A stretch of 64,000 bases of DNA from Pseudomonadota bacterium (lineage in GTDB: Bacteria; Pseudomonadota; Gammaproteobacteria; Burkholderiales; Casimicrobiaceae): the NCBI GenBank assembly GCA_018241745.1, contig JAFEDG010000002.1:1-64000 (forward strand). The letters are read 5' to 3'. This document shows, piece by piece, positions 1-10,583 of the stretch. Under the pieces are notes generated by a model, which was given only the letters and a program-made list of their open reading frames with translations, made no database searches and was not told the origin of the DNA. Position numbers and translations under genes: made by a program. How positions within the stretch are numbered: position 1 is the first letter of the stretch; each line of letters starts with the position of its first letter.

Positions 1-51
1 GATGCAAAGGCAGTTGGTAATTTGAGTTTTGCCGGCCAATTGGAGTCGGCA

Positions 52-69
52 CCTTCGGGCAACCGAAGG
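52..69 (+). promoter_or_regulatory. GNRA-capped stem-loop upstream of rplC
   Basis: A perfect 7-bp stem (52-58 with 63-69) is closed by the tetraloop GCAA, 24 bases before the rplC start. GNRA loops favour RNA structure over chance palindromes. The preceding rpsJ is not visible, so bases 1-93 appear to be the rpsJ-rplC spacer. Function is not known; it may be an RNA processing or stability element in the S10 operon transcript. Confidence 0.45.
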
Positions 70-93
70 CCACTAACAAAGAGAGAGATTGCA

Positions 94-753
94 ATGTCAC
101 TCGGACTTGTCGGTCGCAAAGTCGGCATGACGCGAGTCTTCACCGAGGATGGCAACGCCATCCCGGTGACGGTCCTCGACGTCGCCAACAACCGCGTCAC
201 GCAGATCAAGACCCCCGAGACCGACGGCTATGCGGCCGTCCAGGTCACGTACGGCAAGCGTCGCGCCTCGCGCGTGACGAAGGCCGTCGCGGGCCACCTC
301 GCCAAGGCGGGCGTGGAAGCGGGCACGGTGTTGAAGGAATTCAAGGTCAGCGCGGACGAACTGTCGAAGTTCAAGGCCGGCGATGTCGTCGGCGTCGACA
401 CGTTCGCCGTCGGCCAGCTCGTCGACGTCCAGGGCACGACCAAGGGTCGCGGCTTCACGGGCGTGATCACGCGGCACAACTTCAGCTCCAACCGCGCGTC
501 GCACGGCAACTCGCGCTCGCACAACACGCCGGGCTCGATCTCGATGGCGCAGGATCCGGGCCGCGTGTTCCCGGGCAAGCGGATGGCCGGCCATTACGGC
601 GACGAGAAGCGCACGACGCAGACGCTGAAGGTCGTCCGCGTGGACGCCGAGCGCGGCCTGTTGCTGATCAAGGGCGCGGTGCCCGGCGCGGACGGCGGCC
701 ACATCGTTGTCGTGCCGTCGGTCAAGACGCCTGCCAAGAAGAAGGGGGCGTGA
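94..753 (+). CDS. rplC: 50S ribosomal protein L3
   Basis: L3 is a primary-binding protein of the large subunit that reaches toward the peptidyl transferase centre and nucleates 23S rRNA folding. The 219-residue product starts [16 protein letters not shown] and carries the conserved central segment around [15 protein letters not shown] and [10 protein letters not shown], whose conserved glutamine is methylated in other bacteria. An upstream in-frame extension to base 22 is rejected: the family start is the ATG at 94, preceded by a GAGAGAG ribosome-binding site. It is the first complete gene of the S10 operon here and is followed after 2 bases by rplD. Confidence 0.98.
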   Translation: MSLGLVGRKVGMTRVFTEDGNAIPVTVLDVANNRVTQIKTPETDGYAAVQVTYGKRRASRVTKAVAGHLAKAGVEAGTVLKEFKVSADELSKFKAGDVVGVDTFAVGQLVDVQGTTKGRGFTGVITRHNFSSNRASHGNSRSHNTPGSISMAQDPGRVFPGKRMAGHYGDEKRTTQTLKVVRVDAERGLLLIKGAVPGADGGHIVVVPSVKTPAKKKGA

Positions 754-755
754 CC

Positions 756-1382
756 ATGGAACTCACGCTGATCAACGCCGAGGGCCAGCCCGAGGCGACC
801 AAGCTCGCCGCGTCGGACGCGCTGTTCGCGCGCGACTACAACGAGGCACTGATCCACCAGGTCGTCACCGCCTACCAGGCGAACGGACGCCAGGGCACGC
901 GCGCGCAGAAGGGCCGCGGCCAGATCAACAAGTCGCACAAGAAGCCGTGGGCGCAGAAGGGCACCGGCCGCGCGCGCGCGGGCCAGGCCAACAGCCCGCT
1001 GTGGCGCGGCGGCGGCAAGATCTTCCCGTCGTCCCCCGACGAGAACTTCTCGCAGAAGGTCAACCGCAAGATGTATCGCGCGGGCATCGCCGCGATCCTG
1101 TCGCAGCTCGTCCGCGAGGACCGGCTGAAGGTCGTCGACGCACTCGCGCTCGACACGCCGAAGACGAAGGCGTTCGCCCAGAAGATCAAGGGCTACAAGC
1201 TCGAGGGCACCGTGCTCGTCGTCACCGACAAGCTCGAGGAAAACCTGCTGCTCGCGTCGCGGAACCTGCCCAACGTGCTGGTGCTCGAGACGCGCGAAGT
1301 GGACCCGGTGAGCCTCGTGCGCTTCAACCACGTGCTGCTGACGAAGGCGGCCGTGACGCAATTCGAGGAGACGCTCGCATGA
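756..1382 (+). CDS. rplD: 50S ribosomal protein L4
   Basis: L4 (208 aa) lines the exit tunnel through its extended loop, seen here in the basic stretch with [16 protein letters not shown] and [13 protein letters not shown] (residues about 45-80). In enterobacteria L4 also represses its own operon; no L4 leader can be judged because the operon start is outside the window. The ATG at 756 matches the family start [10 protein letters not shown]; a GTG six bases earlier is less likely. Its stop overlaps the next start in an ATGA arrangement, implying coupled translation with rplW. Confidence 0.98.
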   Translation: MELTLINAEGQPEATKLAASDALFARDYNEALIHQVVTAYQANGRQGTRAQKGRGQINKSHKKPWAQKGTGRARAGQANSPLWRGGGKIFPSSPDENFSQKVNRKMYRAGIAAILSQLVREDRLKVVDALALDTPKTKAFAQKIKGYKLEGTVLVVTDKLEENLLLASRNLPNVLVLETREVDPVSLVRFNHVLLTKAAVTQFEETLA

Positions 1383-1708
1383 ACGCCCCCAAGACTTTCA
1401 ACTCCGAGCGCTTGGCCACCATCCTGCTCGCGCCGATCATCTCCGAGAAGGGCACGATGATCGCCGAGAAGTACGAGCAGGTCGTGTTTCGCGTCGCGCA
1501 GGACGCGACGAAGCCCGAGATCAAGGCCGCCGTCGAGGCCATGTTCAGCACCAAGGACAAGAAGATCCAGGTGACGTCGGTCCAGGTGACGAACGTGCAC
1601 GGCAAGCAGAAGCGCTTCGGCGTGCACAGCGGCCGTCGCCGCAGCTGGAAGAAGGCCTACGTGTGCCTCGCTCCCGGCCAGGAAATCAACTTCGGTCAGG
1701 AGGCCTGA
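1379..1708 (+). CDS. rplW: 50S ribosomal protein L23
   Basis: L23 (109 aa) sits at the tunnel exit and is the docking site for trigger factor and the signal recognition particle. The family signatures [16 protein letters not shown] and [18 protein letters not shown] are present, and the length is normal. The ATG at 1379 overlaps the rplD stop by four bases. The reading frame stays open far upstream, but that part is a shadow of rplD. Confidence 0.97.
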   Translation: MNAPKTFNSERLATILLAPIISEKGTMIAEKYEQVVFRVAQDATKPEIKAAVEAMFSTKDKKIQVTSVQVTNVHGKQKRFGVHSGRRRSWKKAYVCLAPGQEINFGQEA

Positions 1709-1710
1709 TC

Positions 1711-2535
1711 ATGGCCCTCGTCAAGGTCAAGCCCACGTCGGCCGGCCGCCGCTCGCTCGTCAAGGTCGTCGACGCCAACCTGTACAAGGGTCGGCCCGTC
1801 GCGTCGCTGGTCGAGCCGCAGAAGCGCGGCTCGGGCCGCAACAACAACGGCCACATCACGGTTCGCCACAAGGGTGGCGGTCACAAGCACCACTACCGGA
1901 TCGTCGACTTCAAGCGCAACAAGGACGGCATCCCGGCGAAGGTCGAGCGCTTCGAATACGACCCCAACCGCAGCGCCAACCTCGCGTTGCTGCTGTACAA
2001 GGACGGCGAGCGCCGCTACGTGATCGCGCCGCGCGGCGTGGCCGTGGGCACGGAACTGGTGTCGGGCGCCGAGGCGCCGATCAAGCCGGGCAATACGCTG
2101 CCGCTGCGGAACATCCCGGTCGGCACGACGATCCATTGCATCGAGCTCAAGCCCGGTGCCGGTGCGCAGATCGCGCGCTCGGCGGGCGCCGGCGTGCAGC
2201 TGCTGGCGCGCGAAGGCGTCTATGCGCAGCTGCGGCTTCGCTCCGGCGAAATCCGCAAGGTGCACGTCGACTGCCGCGCGACCATCGGCGAAGTCGGCAA
2301 CGAGGAACACGGCCTGCGCTCGATCGGCAAGGCGGGTGCGCAACGCTGGCGCGGCATCCGGCCGACGGTCCGCGGCATCGCGATGAACCCGGTGGACCAC
2401 CCGCATGGCGGCCGCACCAACGGCGGCGGCCATCCGGTCTCGCCGTGGGGCACGCCGACCAAGGGTTTCAAGACGCGCAAGAACAAGCGCACCGATGTGA
2501 TGATCGTGCGCCGCCGGCACGCGACGAAGGGTTAA
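1711..2535 (+). CDS. rplB: 50S ribosomal protein L2
   Basis: L2 (274 aa) is needed for subunit association and peptidyl transferase assembly. The product begins [19 protein letters not shown], has the SH3-like core with [20 protein letters not shown] (residues about 45-64), and ends with the highly conserved [15 protein letters not shown] segment containing the functionally important histidine. It follows rplW after 2 bases with an AGGAGG ribosome-binding site and precedes rpsS by 3 bases. Confidence 0.98.
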   Translation: MALVKVKPTSAGRRSLVKVVDANLYKGRPVASLVEPQKRGSGRNNNGHITVRHKGGGHKHHYRIVDFKRNKDGIPAKVERFEYDPNRSANLALLLYKDGERRYVIAPRGVAVGTELVSGAEAPIKPGNTLPLRNIPVGTTIHCIELKPGAGAQIARSAGAGVQLLAREGVYAQLRLRSGEIRKVHVDCRATIGEVGNEEHGLRSIGKAGAQRWRGIRPTVRGIAMNPVDHPHGGRTNGGGHPVSPWGTPTKGFKTRKNKRTDVMIVRRRHATKG

Positions 2536-2538
2536 ACG

Positions 2539-2832
2539 ATGGCACGTTCAATCAAGAAGGGTCCGTTTGTCGATGGCCACCTGCAGGCCAAGGTGGAAGC
2601 GGCGCGCGCCGTCAACGACAAGCGCCCGATCAAGACCTGGTCCCGGCGCTCGACGATCACGCCCGATTTCGTGGGCCTGACGATCGCCGTCCACAACGGC
2701 AAGCAGCACGTTCCCGTCTATGTTTCCGAAAACATGGTCGGCCACAAGCTCGGCGAGTTCTCGCTGACGCGCACCTTCAAGGGCCACTCGTCCGACAAGA
2801 AGGTCGCCGCGCCGGCGGTCAAGAGGAAGTAA
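2539..2832 (+). CDS. rpsS: 30S ribosomal protein S19
   Basis: S19 (97 aa) forms part of the small-subunit head with S13 and contacts the A-site finger. It starts [15 protein letters not shown] and contains [16 protein letters not shown] and the C-terminal [15 protein letters not shown], all diagnostic. The basic C-terminal tail (VAAPAVKRK) is slightly longer than in E. coli. It lies between rplB and rplV in the S10 operon. Confidence 0.98.
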   Translation: MARSIKKGPFVDGHLQAKVEAARAVNDKRPIKTWSRRSTITPDFVGLTIAVHNGKQHVPVYVSENMVGHKLGEFSLTRTFKGHSSDKKVAAPAVKRK

Positions 2833-2841
2833 GGACCGGAC

Positions 2842-3183
2842 ATGGAAACCATTGCAACGCTGAAGGGCGTGCGGCTGTCGGCCCAGAAGGGCCGGCTGGT
2901 CGCGGACCAGATCCGCGGCATGCCCGTGGACAAGGCGCTCGACGTCCTGACGTTCTCGACGAAGAAGGGCGCCCGCATCATCAAGAAGGTGCTCGAGTCG
3001 GCGATCGCCAACGCCGAGCACAACGACGGCGCCGACATCGACGAGCTCAAGGTCACGACGATCTACGTCGACAAGGGCGCCACGCTGAAGCGCCTGTCGG
3101 CGCGCGCCAAGGGCCGTGGCAACACGATCGGCAAGCAGTCGTGCCACATCCGCATTGCCGTCGGCGACGGCAAGGCCAAGTAA
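2842..3183 (+). CDS. rplV: 50S ribosomal protein L22
   Basis: L22 (113 aa) binds all 23S rRNA domains; its beta-hairpin loop narrows the exit tunnel near the macrolide site. The family pattern is clear: [16 protein letters not shown] near the N-terminus, the loop around [18 protein letters not shown], and the C-terminal [11 protein letters not shown]. Start and length are as expected. Confidence 0.97.
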   Translation: METIATLKGVRLSAQKGRLVADQIRGMPVDKALDVLTFSTKKGARIIKKVLESAIANAEHNDGADIDELKVTTIYVDKGATLKRLSARAKGRGNTIGKQSCHIRIAVGDGKAK

Positions 3184-3194
3184 AGGGCAGGGTC

Positions 3195-3897
<703 letters not shown>

Positions 3898-3914
<17 letters not shown>

Positions 3915-4311
3915 AAGGAAGTACCGCAAGGAACAGAAGGGCCGCAACAAGGGCCTCGCCACCACCGGCAACAAGGTGAGCTTCGGCGAGTTCGGGTTGA
4001 AGTCCACCGATCGCGGCCGCCTCACGGCGCGCCAGATCGAGGCCGCGCGGCGCGCGATGACGCGCCACATCAAGCGCGGGGGGCGCATCTGGATCCGCAT
4101 CTTCCCGGACAAGCCGATCTCCAAGAAGCCGGCGGAGGTCCGCATGGGTAACGGCAAGGGCAACCCCGAGTACTACGTCGCCGAGATCCAGCCGGGCAAG
4201 GTGCTCTACGAGATGGACGGCGTCGACGAGGCGCTGGCCCGCGAGGCGTTCGCGCTGGCCGCCGCCAAGCTGCCGCTGCGTACGACGTTCGTGCAGCGCC
4301 TGGCGAGCTGA
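3898..4311 (+). CDS. rplP: 50S ribosomal protein L16
   Basis: L16 (137 aa) helps place tRNA in the A and P sites. The ATG at 3898 gives the invariant start [19 protein letters not shown]; starting at 3874 would add eight non-family residues. The signatures [20 protein letters not shown] and [20 protein letters not shown] are complete. It starts inside the 3' end of rpsC. Confidence 0.98.
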
Positions 4312-4323
4312 CGGAGTACGACG

Positions 4324-4554
4324 ATGAAACGATCGGAAGCCAAGAAGGACCTGCACGCGAAGGACGCGGCGGGTCTCAAGACGGAGCTCGACGCGCTGCT
4401 GAAGGAGCAGTTCGGCCTGCGCATGCAGAAGGCCACGCAGCAGCTCCAGAACCACGCCAAGATGAAGGACGTGCGCCGCTCGATCGCGCGCACGCGTACG
4501 CTGATGACGCAGAAGGCGGCGGCCAAGCCCGCGGCCCGGAAGGCAGGACAGTGA
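4324..4554 (+). CDS. rpmC: 50S ribosomal protein L29
   Basis: L29 is a small two-helix protein at the tunnel exit beside L23. The 76-residue product has the helix-loop-helix core ([20 protein letters not shown], then [16 protein letters not shown]) followed by an Ala/Lys-rich tail about 12 residues longer than in E. coli. Its stop overlaps the rpsQ start in a TGATG arrangement. Confidence 0.96.
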   Translation: MKRSEAKKDLHAKDAAGLKTELDALLKEQFGLRMQKATQQLQNHAKMKDVRRSIARTRTLMTQKAAAKPAARKAGQ

Positions 4555-4862
4555 TGAACGACCAAGCCCAGATGACCAGCGAGGTGGCGGCCAACGTCCC
4601 CGCGAAGAAGACGCTCGTCGCGACGCTGATCGGCCGCGTGGTCAGCGACAAGATGGACAAGACGGTGACGGTGCTCGTCGAGCGCCGCGTCAAGCACGCG
4701 CTGTACGGCAAGGTCGTGACGCGCTCGCACAAGTATCACGCGCACGACGAGGCCAACGAGTGCAAGACGGGCGACCTGGTCGAGATCCAGGCCACCCGCA
4801 AGATCGCCAAGACCAAGGCCTGGCGCGTCAGCAAGCTGCTGGAAAAGGCGGCATCGGTCTGA
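4554..4862 (+). CDS. rpsQ: 30S ribosomal protein S17
   Basis: S17 (102 aa) is a primary 16S-binding protein with an OB fold. Core motifs are [19 protein letters not shown] and [20 protein letters not shown]. The first ~20 residues ([20 protein letters not shown]) are an N-terminal extension not found in E. coli. ATG 4554 is chosen over GTG 4551 because it makes the usual TGATG overlap with rpmC. It is the last gene before a 266-base gap. Confidence 0.96.
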   Translation: MNDQAQMTSEVAANVPAKKTLVATLIGRVVSDKMDKTVTVLVERRVKHALYGKVVTRSHKYHAHDEANECKTGDLVEIQATRKIAKTKAWRVSKLLEKAASV

Positions 4863-4863
4863 C

Positions 4864-4892
4864 GCCGGCTGCGCCGGGGCCCGCAGCCCGGC
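4864..4892 (+). other. GC-rich hairpin after rpsQ
   Basis: Immediately after the rpsQ stop, 4864-4873 pairs with 4882-4892 (one bulged C at 4887) around an 8-base loop. No T-run follows, so it is not a classical rho-independent terminator. It may be an attenuator or 3'-end stabiliser separating the S10 transcript from the spc transcript. Confidence 0.4.
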
Positions 4893-4923
4893 GCCGGAGG
4901 TGGTGGTAACCGTGGCATGGGGC

Positions 4924-4952
4924 TTGCCAGGAGTTGCAAGTCCTGCCATAAT
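4924..4952 (+). promoter_or_regulatory. sigma70-type promoter for rplN/spc operon
   Basis: TTGCCA at 4924-4929 and CATAAT at 4947-4952 are separated by exactly 17 bases; each differs from consensus by one base. Transcription would start near 4959, leaving a leader of about 170 bases before rplN. It lies in the only large gap between the S10 and spc gene groups. Confidence 0.65.
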
Positions 4953-4994
4953 CGCGGATTGCCTGTTCGCCCTTCAGGGCTCCCTTGCGCCGTC

Positions 4995-5031
4995 CCCGGC
5001 GCAGCCTCGGTCCGGCCGCTCCTGCGCCGGG
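4995..5031 (+). promoter_or_regulatory. stem-loop in rplN leader
   Basis: A perfect 10-bp GC stem (4995-5004 with 5022-5031) encloses a 17-base loop in the predicted 5' leader of rplN. It could serve ribosomal-protein feedback, as S8 does through the L5 leader in E. coli, but no known ligand motif is recognised. The remaining gap (5032-5128) shows only the GAAGAGAGTGGAAG ribosome-binding region. Confidence 0.4.
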
Positions 5032-5128
5032 CCGCCAGCAGGGAGGCCGCGGGCGATCGATTTCCCCGGACGGGGTCCAAAACTGGCTGCCCTCAGCGGC
5101 AACCAAGTTGGAAGAGAGTGGAAGACAA

Positions 5129-5497
5129 ATGATCCAGATGCAGACGGTGCTGGATGTCGCCGACAACACGGGCGCGCGCTCGGTCATGTGCATCAAGGTG
5201 CTGGGCGGAAGCAAGCGCCGGTACGCGCACATCGGTGACGTGATCAAGGTCAGCGTCAAGGACGCCGCCCCGCGTGGCCGCGTCAAGAAGGGCGAGGTCT
5301 ACAGCGCGGTCGTCGTGCGCACGCGCCAGGGCGTCCGCCGGGACGACGGCGCGCGGATCCGCTTCGACGGCAACGCCGCGGTGCTGCTCAACAACAAGCT
5401 CGAGCCCATCGGCACGCGCATCTTCGGACCGGTCACGCGCGAGCTGCGCACCGAACGGTTCATGAAGATCGTGTCGCTTGCGCCGGAAGTCCTGTAA
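5129..5497 (+). CDS. rplN: 50S ribosomal protein L14
   Basis: L14 (122 aa) forms part of intersubunit bridges and the binding site of the silencing factor RsfS. It starts [18 protein letters not shown] and contains [14 protein letters not shown] and [11 protein letters not shown], all family signatures. Upstream in-frame codons belong to the leader. It opens the spc operon and is followed 11 bases later by rplX. Confidence 0.98.
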   Translation: MIQMQTVLDVADNTGARSVMCIKVLGGSKRRYAHIGDVIKVSVKDAAPRGRVKKGEVYSAVVVRTRQGVRRDDGARIRFDGNAAVLLNNKLEPIGTRIFGPVTRELRTERFMKIVSLAPEVL

Positions 5498-5508
5498 GGG
5501 AGCGAGAC

Positions 5509-5826
5509 ATGCACAAGATTCGCAAGGGTGACAGCGTCGTCGTCATCGCCGGTCGCGACAAGGGCAAGCGCGGCGAGGTCTCGCGCGTCGTCGACGCCGA
5601 GCACGTCGTCGTCAACGGCATCAACCAGGTCAAGCGCAACACGCGCCCGAACCCGATGAAGAACCAGCCGGGCGGCATCATCACCAAGGAAATGCCGATC
5701 CACGTGTCCAACGTGGCCATCTGGAACCCGGTCACGCAGAAGGCGGACCGCGTCGGCTTCAAGCTGCACACGGACGGCCGCAAGCAGCGGTTCTACAAGT
5801 CCAACGGCGAGCTGATCGGCGCGTAA
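5509..5826 (+). CDS. rplX: 50S ribosomal protein L24
   Basis: L24 (105 aa) is an assembly initiator that binds the 5' end of 23S rRNA. A KOW motif is visible near the N-terminus ([19 protein letters not shown]), followed by the conserved [18 protein letters not shown] segment. Length and position between rplN and rplE are standard. Confidence 0.97.
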   Translation: MHKIRKGDSVVVIAGRDKGKRGEVSRVVDAEHVVVNGINQVKRNTRPNPMKNQPGGIITKEMPIHVSNVAIWNPVTQKADRVGFKLHTDGRKQRFYKSNGELIGA

Positions 5827-5837
5827 GGGGAATCGAC

Positions 5838-6377
5838 ATGGCTCGTCTCAAAGACCAATACAAGCAGGAAGTGGTGCCCGCGCTGATGAAGCAGTTCGGG
5901 TACAAGTCCATCATGGAAGTCCCGCGCATCGAGAAGATCGTCCTCAACATGGGCGTCGGCGAGGCGGTGGCGGACAAGAAGGTGCTCGAGAACGCGGTGG
6001 GCGACCTCACCAAGATCACCGGCCAGAAGCCCGTGGTCACCAAGGCGCGCAAGGCCATCGCCGGCTTCAAGATCCGCGAAGGCTACCCGATCGGCTGCAT
6101 GGTCACGCTGCGCCAGGAACGCATGTTCGAGTTCCTCGATCGCCTGATCTCGATCGCGCTGCCCCGCGTCCGCGACTTCCGCGGCATCTCGGGCAAGGGC
6201 TTCGACGGCCGCGGCAACTACAACATGGGCGTCAAGGAACAGATCATTTTCCCGGAGATCGAGTACGACAAGATCGACGCGCTCCGCGGGATGAACATCA
6301 CGATCACCACGAGCGCGAAGACGGACGCCGAAGCCAAGGCGCTGCTCACCGCGTTCAAGTTCCCGTTCAAGGGTTAG
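5838..6377 (+). CDS. rplE: 50S ribosomal protein L5
   Basis: L5 (179 aa) binds 5S rRNA and contacts P-site tRNA in the central protuberance. Signatures include [38 protein letters not shown] and [20 protein letters not shown]. The start [16 protein letters not shown] follows a GGGGAA ribosome-binding site. It precedes rpsN by 7 bases. Confidence 0.98.
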   Translation: MARLKDQYKQEVVPALMKQFGYKSIMEVPRIEKIVLNMGVGEAVADKKVLENAVGDLTKITGQKPVVTKARKAIAGFKIREGYPIGCMVTLRQERMFEFLDRLISIALPRVRDFRGISGKGFDGRGNYNMGVKEQIIFPEIEYDKIDALRGMNITITTSAKTDAEAKALLTAFKFPFKG

Positions 6378-6384
6378 GACAGAC

Positions 6385-6690
6385 ATGGCCAAGCTCGCTC
6401 TGATCAACCGCAACGAGAAGCGCAAGAAGCTCGTCGCGAAGTACGCGAAGAAGCGCGCCGCGCTCGAGGCGATCATCGACAACGCGAAGATGTCCGACGA
6501 GGACCGCTTCGCCGCCCGCCAGAAGCTGCAGGCGCTGCCCCGCAACGCGCACCCGACGCGCGTGCGCAACCGCTGCTCGCTGACGGGCCGCCCGCGCGGC
6601 GTCTACGCGAAGTTCGGCCTCGGCCGCAACAAGCTGCGCGAATACGTGATGCGCGGGGAAGTCCCCGGCGTCGTCAAGGCGAGCTGGTGA
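6385..6690 (+). CDS. rpsN: 30S ribosomal protein S14 (zinc-free type)
   Basis: S14 (101 aa) is a small-subunit head protein. It is the long, zinc-independent form: only one cysteine is present (in [14 protein letters not shown]), so the CXXC zinc pairs of the short form are absent. The C-terminus, [18 protein letters not shown], is diagnostic. Position after rplE is typical of the spc operon. Confidence 0.97.
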   Translation: MAKLALINRNEKRKKLVAKYAKKRAALEAIIDNAKMSDEDRFAARQKLQALPRNAHPTRVRNRCSLTGRPRGVYAKFGLGRNKLREYVMRGEVPGVVKASW

Positions 6691-6730
6691 TGAAGGCAAC
6701 CGCAGCGCAATCCATTACAGGTGGTGAAGC

Positions 6731-7126
6731 ATGAGCATGACTGATCCCATCGCCGACATGCTGACGCGTATCCGCAACGCGCAGATGGTCGAGCGCGCCA
6801 CGGTCGAGATGCCGTCGTCCAAGGTGAAGATCGCGATCGCCAAGGTCCTGAAGGACGAGGGCTACATCGACGGCTTCAAGGTCGGCGGCGAAGCCGCCAA
6901 GCCGGTCCTCGAGATCGCGCTCCGCTACTACGCGGGCGCGCCCGTCATCGAGAAGCTGGAACGCGTCTCGAAGCCCGGCCTGCGCATCTACAAGAGCAAG
7001 GACGAGATCCCGGCCGTGATGAACGGCCTGGGCATCGCCATCGTCTCGACGTCGCGCGGCGTGATGACCGATCGCAAGGCACGCGCCACCGGTGTCGGCG
7101 GCGAAGTCCTCTGCATCGTCGCGTAA
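6731..7126 (+). CDS. rpsH: 30S ribosomal protein S8
   Basis: S8 (131 aa) binds the central domain of 16S rRNA and is the classical autoregulator of the spc operon in E. coli. The start [18 protein letters not shown] (after MS) and the C-terminal [20 protein letters not shown] are canonical. A 40-base spacer separates it from rpsN, with GGTGG as ribosome-binding site. Confidence 0.98.
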   Translation: MSMTDPIADMLTRIRNAQMVERATVEMPSSKVKIAIAKVLKDEGYIDGFKVGGEAAKPVLEIALRYYAGAPVIEKLERVSKPGLRIYKSKDEIPAVMNGLGIAIVSTSRGVMTDRKARATGVGGEVLCIVA

Positions 7127-7136
7127 GGGGACCGAC

Positions 7137-7664
7137 ATGTCGCGTATCGGCAACCATCCCATTCCGCTGCCCGCCAAGGTCGAAGTCACGACCAAGCCGG
7201 GCGAGATCACCGTCAAGGGCCCGCTGGGCACGCTGACGCAGCACCACACCGACGCCATCACGATCGAGCGCGACGGCGACACGCTCGTGTGCAAGGCCGC
7301 GGGCGAGGAGCACGGCGCCATCCACGGCACGGTGCGCGCGCTGGTGGCCAACATGGTCAAGGGCGTGTCGTCGGGCTTCGAGAAGAAGCTGACGCTGGTC
7401 GGCGTCGGCTACCGCGCGCAGGCCGCGGGCGACAAGCTCAACCTGTCGCTGGGCTTCTCGCACCCGGTCGTCCACGCGATGCCCAAGGGCATCAAGGTCG
7501 AGACGCCGCAGCAGACGGAAATCATCGTCAAGGGCATGGATCGCCAGCAGGTCGGCCAGGTCGCGGCGGAGATCCGCGCCTACCGCCCGCCCGAGCCGTA
7601 CAAGGGCAAGGGCGTGCGCTATGCGGACGAGCGCGTGGTGCTCAAGGAAACGAAGAAAAAGTAA
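7137..7664 (+). CDS. rplF: 50S ribosomal protein L6
   Basis: L6 (175 aa) supports the factor-binding region beside the sarcin-ricin loop. It has two similar alpha/beta domains; the C-terminal signature is [19 protein letters not shown] 7137 gives the family start [17 protein letters not shown]; the longer frame from 7092 is rejected because it overlaps rpsH and adds non-family residues. Confidence 0.97.
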   Translation: MSRIGNHPIPLPAKVEVTTKPGEITVKGPLGTLTQHHTDAITIERDGDTLVCKAAGEEHGAIHGTVRALVANMVKGVSSGFEKKLTLVGVGYRAQAAGDKLNLSLGFSHPVVHAMPKGIKVETPQQTEIIVKGMDRQQVGQVAAEIRAYRPPEPYKGKGVRYADERVVLKETKKK

Positions 7665-7673
7665 GGAACAGTG

Positions 7674-8027
7674 ATGAACAAGAGACAAGCTCGAGTCCGC
7701 CGCGCCCGCAAAACCCGGGTGCGCATCGCCGAGCAGCGCGCGACGCGCCTGGTGGTGGGCCGTTCCAACAGCCACATCTACGCGCAGATCATCGCGCCCG
7801 AAGGCAACAAGGTGCTCGCCAGCGCGTCGACGCTGGAAGCCGACGTCCGCAAGGACGTGAAGAACGGCGGCAACAAGGCCGCCGCGACGCTCGTCGGCAA
7901 GCGGATCGCCGAGAAGGCGAAGGCCATCGGCGTCGAAGCCGTTGCGTTCGATCGTGCCGGTTTCCGGTTCCATGGCCGCGTGAAGGCGCTGGCCGACGCC
8001 GCCCGCGAAGGCGGCCTCAAGTTCTGA
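7674..8027 (+). CDS. rplR: 50S ribosomal protein L18
   Basis: L18 (117 aa) brings 5S rRNA to the large subunit together with L5. It shows the basic N-terminal tail, the segment [16 protein letters not shown] and the C-terminal [23 protein letters not shown] 7674 is preferred to GTG 7671 because it gives [17 protein letters not shown]. Confidence 0.97.
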   Translation: MNKRQARVRRARKTRVRIAEQRATRLVVGRSNSHIYAQIIAPEGNKVLASASTLEADVRKDVKNGGNKAAATLVGKRIAEKAKAIGVEAVAFDRAGFRFHGRVKALADAAREGGLKF

Positions 8028-8042
8028 TGCGGAATATTTGAC

Positions 8043-8573
8043 ATGGCGATGAATCCCAAGATGGCCCGGATGGCGCAGCAGGACGACCGCAGCGACGGGC
8101 TCAAGGAAAAGATGATCTCGATCAACCGCGTCACCAAGGTGGTGAAGGGTGGCCGGATCATGGCGTTCGCGGCGCTGGCGGTGGTCGGCGACGGCGACGG
8201 TCGCATCGGCATGGGCAAGGGCAAGGCGAAGGAAGTGCCGGTCGCCGTGCAGAAGGCGATGGACGAAGCCCGCCGCAACCTGCGCAAGGTGCGCCTGAAG
8301 AGCGGCACGCTGCACCACGCGGTCGAGGGCCGGCACGGCGCGACCAAGGTGTTCATGCAGCCCGCGGCGGACGGTACCGGCATCATCGCCGGCGGTGCGA
8401 TGCGCGCCGTGTTCGAGGTCGTCGGCGTGCACAACATCCTGGCCAAGACGCACGGCCCGACCAACCCGTACAACGTCGTGCGCGCCACGCTGGACGCGCT
8501 CGAGAAGGGCAACGCGCCCGCCGACATCGCCGCCAAGCGCGGCAAGACGGTCGAAGAGATCCTGGGAGCGTAA
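8043..8573 (+). CDS. rpsE: 30S ribosomal protein S5
   Basis: S5 (176 aa) sits at the mRNA entry site and affects decoding accuracy. The double-stranded-RNA-binding N-terminal domain ([19 protein letters not shown]) and the loop [20 protein letters not shown] are intact. The gene is spaced 15 bases from rplR. Confidence 0.97.
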   Translation: MAMNPKMARMAQQDDRSDGLKEKMISINRVTKVVKGGRIMAFAALAVVGDGDGRIGMGKGKAKEVPVAVQKAMDEARRNLRKVRLKSGTLHHAVEGRHGATKVFMQPAADGTGIIAGGAMRAVFEVVGVHNILAKTHGPTNPYNVVRATLDALEKGNAPADIAAKRGKTVEEILGA

Positions 8574-8577
8574 GGCC

Positions 8578-8766
8578 ATGACCGCCAACGCGAAGAAGAT
8601 CAAGGTCACGCTGGTCAAGGGCATCGCCCGGACCAAGGCCGACCACCGCGCCACCGTGCGCGGCCTGGGCCTCAAGTGGACGAACCATACGGTCGAGGTG
8701 ATCGACACGCCGTCGACGCGCGGCATGATCACCAAGGTCGGCTACCTGCTCAAGGTTGCCGAGTAA
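8578..8766 (+). CDS. rpmD: 50S ribosomal protein L30
   Basis: L30 is a small large-subunit protein that is absent from some lineages. The 62-residue product contains the family core [20 protein letters not shown] and [16 protein letters not shown] 8578 lies 4 bases after the rpsE stop; the earlier in-frame codons are inside rpsE and are not used. Confidence 0.96.
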   Translation: MTANAKKIKVTLVKGIARTKADHRATVRGLGLKWTNHTVEVIDTPSTRGMITKVGYLLKVAE

Positions 8767-8787
8767 AGACAGAAGCGGAGCGAAGCG

Positions 8788-9219
8788 ATGCGCCTCAACA
8801 CCATCAAGCCGGCCGCAGGGTCGAAGAAGAACCGCCGCCGCGTGGGTCGTGGTATCGGCTCGGGCCTGGGCAAGACTGCGGGCCGCGGCCACAAGGGCCA
8901 GAAGTCGCGTTCGGGCGGCTTCCACAAGGTCGGCTTCGAAGGCGGCCAGATGCCGCTGCAGCGCCGGCTGCCCAAGCGCGGCTTCAACTCGCTGACCCGA
9001 GACGACACGGCGGAAGTGCGGATGGCGGACCTCGCCAAGCTGCCGGTCGCCGACATCGACCTGCTGACGCTGAAGGCCGCCGGCATGGTCCCGGCCACGG
9101 CGAAGCAGGCCAAGGTCATCAAGACGGGCAAGCTGGAAAAGGCCGTCAAGCTCAACGGCGTGCTCGCCACCAAGGGTGCCAAGGCGGCGATCGAAGCCGC
9201 CGGCGGCAGCGTCGCTTGA
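8788..9219 (+). CDS. rplO: 50S ribosomal protein L15
   Basis: L15 (143 aa) is a late-assembly protein. The Gly/Arg-rich N-terminal extension ([20 protein letters not shown]) threads into 23S rRNA, and [18 protein letters not shown] is the conserved centre. A GGAGCGAAGCG ribosome-binding region precedes the ATG at 8788. secY follows after 35 bases. Confidence 0.97.
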   Translation: MRLNTIKPAAGSKKNRRRVGRGIGSGLGKTAGRGHKGQKSRSGGFHKVGFEGGQMPLQRRLPKRGFNSLTRDDTAEVRMADLAKLPVADIDLLTLKAAGMVPATAKQAKVIKTGKLEKAVKLNGVLATKGAKAAIEAAGGSVA

Positions 9220-9254
9220 TCGGCGCACCCATCGTCGCCATCTAGGACAGGATC

Positions 9255-10583
9255 TTGGCCACCTCCAACCCGGCGCTCAAAAGCGGCAGCAAGTACGCGG
9301 ATCTCAAGCGTCGCTTGTGGTTCCTGCTGGGCGCGATGGTCGTCTATCGCATCGGCACGCACATCCCGGTCCCCGGGATCAACGCGCAGGTGCTGGACGA
9401 CCTGTTCCGCGGCCAGCAGAGCGGCATCCTGGGCCTGTTCAACGTGTTCTCGGGCGGCGCGCTGTCGCGCTTCTCGATCTTTGCGCTGGGGATCATGCCG
9501 TACATCTCGGCGTCGATCATCATGCAGCTGTGCACGGTCGTCGTGCCGTCGCTGGAAGCGCTGAAGAAGGAAGGCGAAGCCGGCCGCCGCAAGATCACGC
9601 AGTACACGCGCTACGCGACGCTTGGCCTTGCATTCTTCCAGGCCATGGGCATCTCGATCGCGCTGGAGTCACAGGCCGGCCTCGTGCTCGACCCGGGCAT
9701 GTCGTTCCGGCTGGTGTCGGCGGTCACGCTGGTCACCGGCACGATGTTCCTGATGTGGCTCGGCGAGCAGATCACCGAGCGCGGGCTGGGCAACGGCATC
9801 TCGCTGATCATCTTCGCGGGCATCGCGGCGGGCATCCCCAACGCGATCAGCCTGACGCTGGAGCAGGGCCGCACGGGCGCCTACTCGTGGCTGCTGATCA
9901 TCGGCATCGCGGTGCTGATCGTGGCGGTGACGGCGTTCGTCGTGTTCGTCGAGCGCGCGGTGCGCAAGATCCTCGTCAACTACGCCAAGCGCCAGGTGGG
10001 CAACAAGGTGTACCAGGGGCAGAGTTCGTTCCTGCCGCTCAAGCTGAACATGGCCGGGGTGATTCCGCCGATCTTCGCGTCGTCGATCATCCTGTTCCCG
10101 GCCACGCTCGCGCAGTGGTTCGGCACGGGCGAGCGGACGCTGTGGCTGCGCGATTTCGCCAACGCGCTGGCCCCGGGCCAGCCGGTGCACGAGATCCTGT
10201 ACGCGGCGGCGATCGTCTTCTTCTGCTTCTTCTACACGGCGCTGCAGTACAACCCGAAGGAAACGGCGGACAACCTGAAGAAGTCCGGCGCGTACATCCC
10301 GGGCTATCGCCCGGGCGAGCAGACCGCGAAGTACCTGGAGAAGATCACGCTGCGCCTGACGTTGCTGGGCTCGCTGTACCTGGTGGTCGTGTGCTTCATC
10401 CCGAACTTCCTGATCGCGTGGAAGAACGTGCCGTTCTACTTCGGCGGTACGTCGCTGCTGATCATCGTGGTCGTGACGATGGACTTCATGACGCAGGTGC
10501 AGGCCTACATGATGTCGCAGCAGTACGAGAGCCTGTTGAAGAAGGCCAACTTCAAGGGCAGCAACTCGCTGACGACGCGCTGA
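9255..10583 (+). CDS. secY: preprotein translocase subunit SecY
   Basis: SecY (442 aa) is the protein-conducting channel of the inner membrane and works with SecE, SecG and SecA. Ten membrane segments can be picked out. Conserved landmarks are [13 protein letters not shown] near the N-terminus, [12 protein letters not shown], and cytoplasmic loop C5 ([31 protein letters not shown]). The start is a TTG at 9255 giving [20 protein letters not shown], supported by an upstream AGGACAGGA. Its stop overlaps the infA start. Confidence 0.97.
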   Translation: MATSNPALKSGSKYADLKRRLWFLLGAMVVYRIGTHIPVPGINAQVLDDLFRGQQSGILGLFNVFSGGALSRFSIFALGIMPYISASIIMQLCTVVVPSLEALKKEGEAGRRKITQYTRYATLGLAFFQAMGISIALESQAGLVLDPGMSFRLVSAVTLVTGTMFLMWLGEQITERGLGNGISLIIFAGIAAGIPNAISLTLEQGRTGAYSWLLIIGIAVLIVAVTAFVVFVERAVRKILVNYAKRQVGNKVYQGQSSFLPLKLNMAGVIPPIFASSIILFPATLAQWFGTGERTLWLRDFANALAPGQPVHEILYAAAIVFFCFFYTALQYNPKETADNLKKSGAYIPGYRPGEQTAKYLEKITLRLTLLGSLYLVVVCFIPNFLIAWKNVPFYFGGTSLLIIVVVTMDFMTQVQAYMMSQQYESLLKKANFKGSNSLTTR

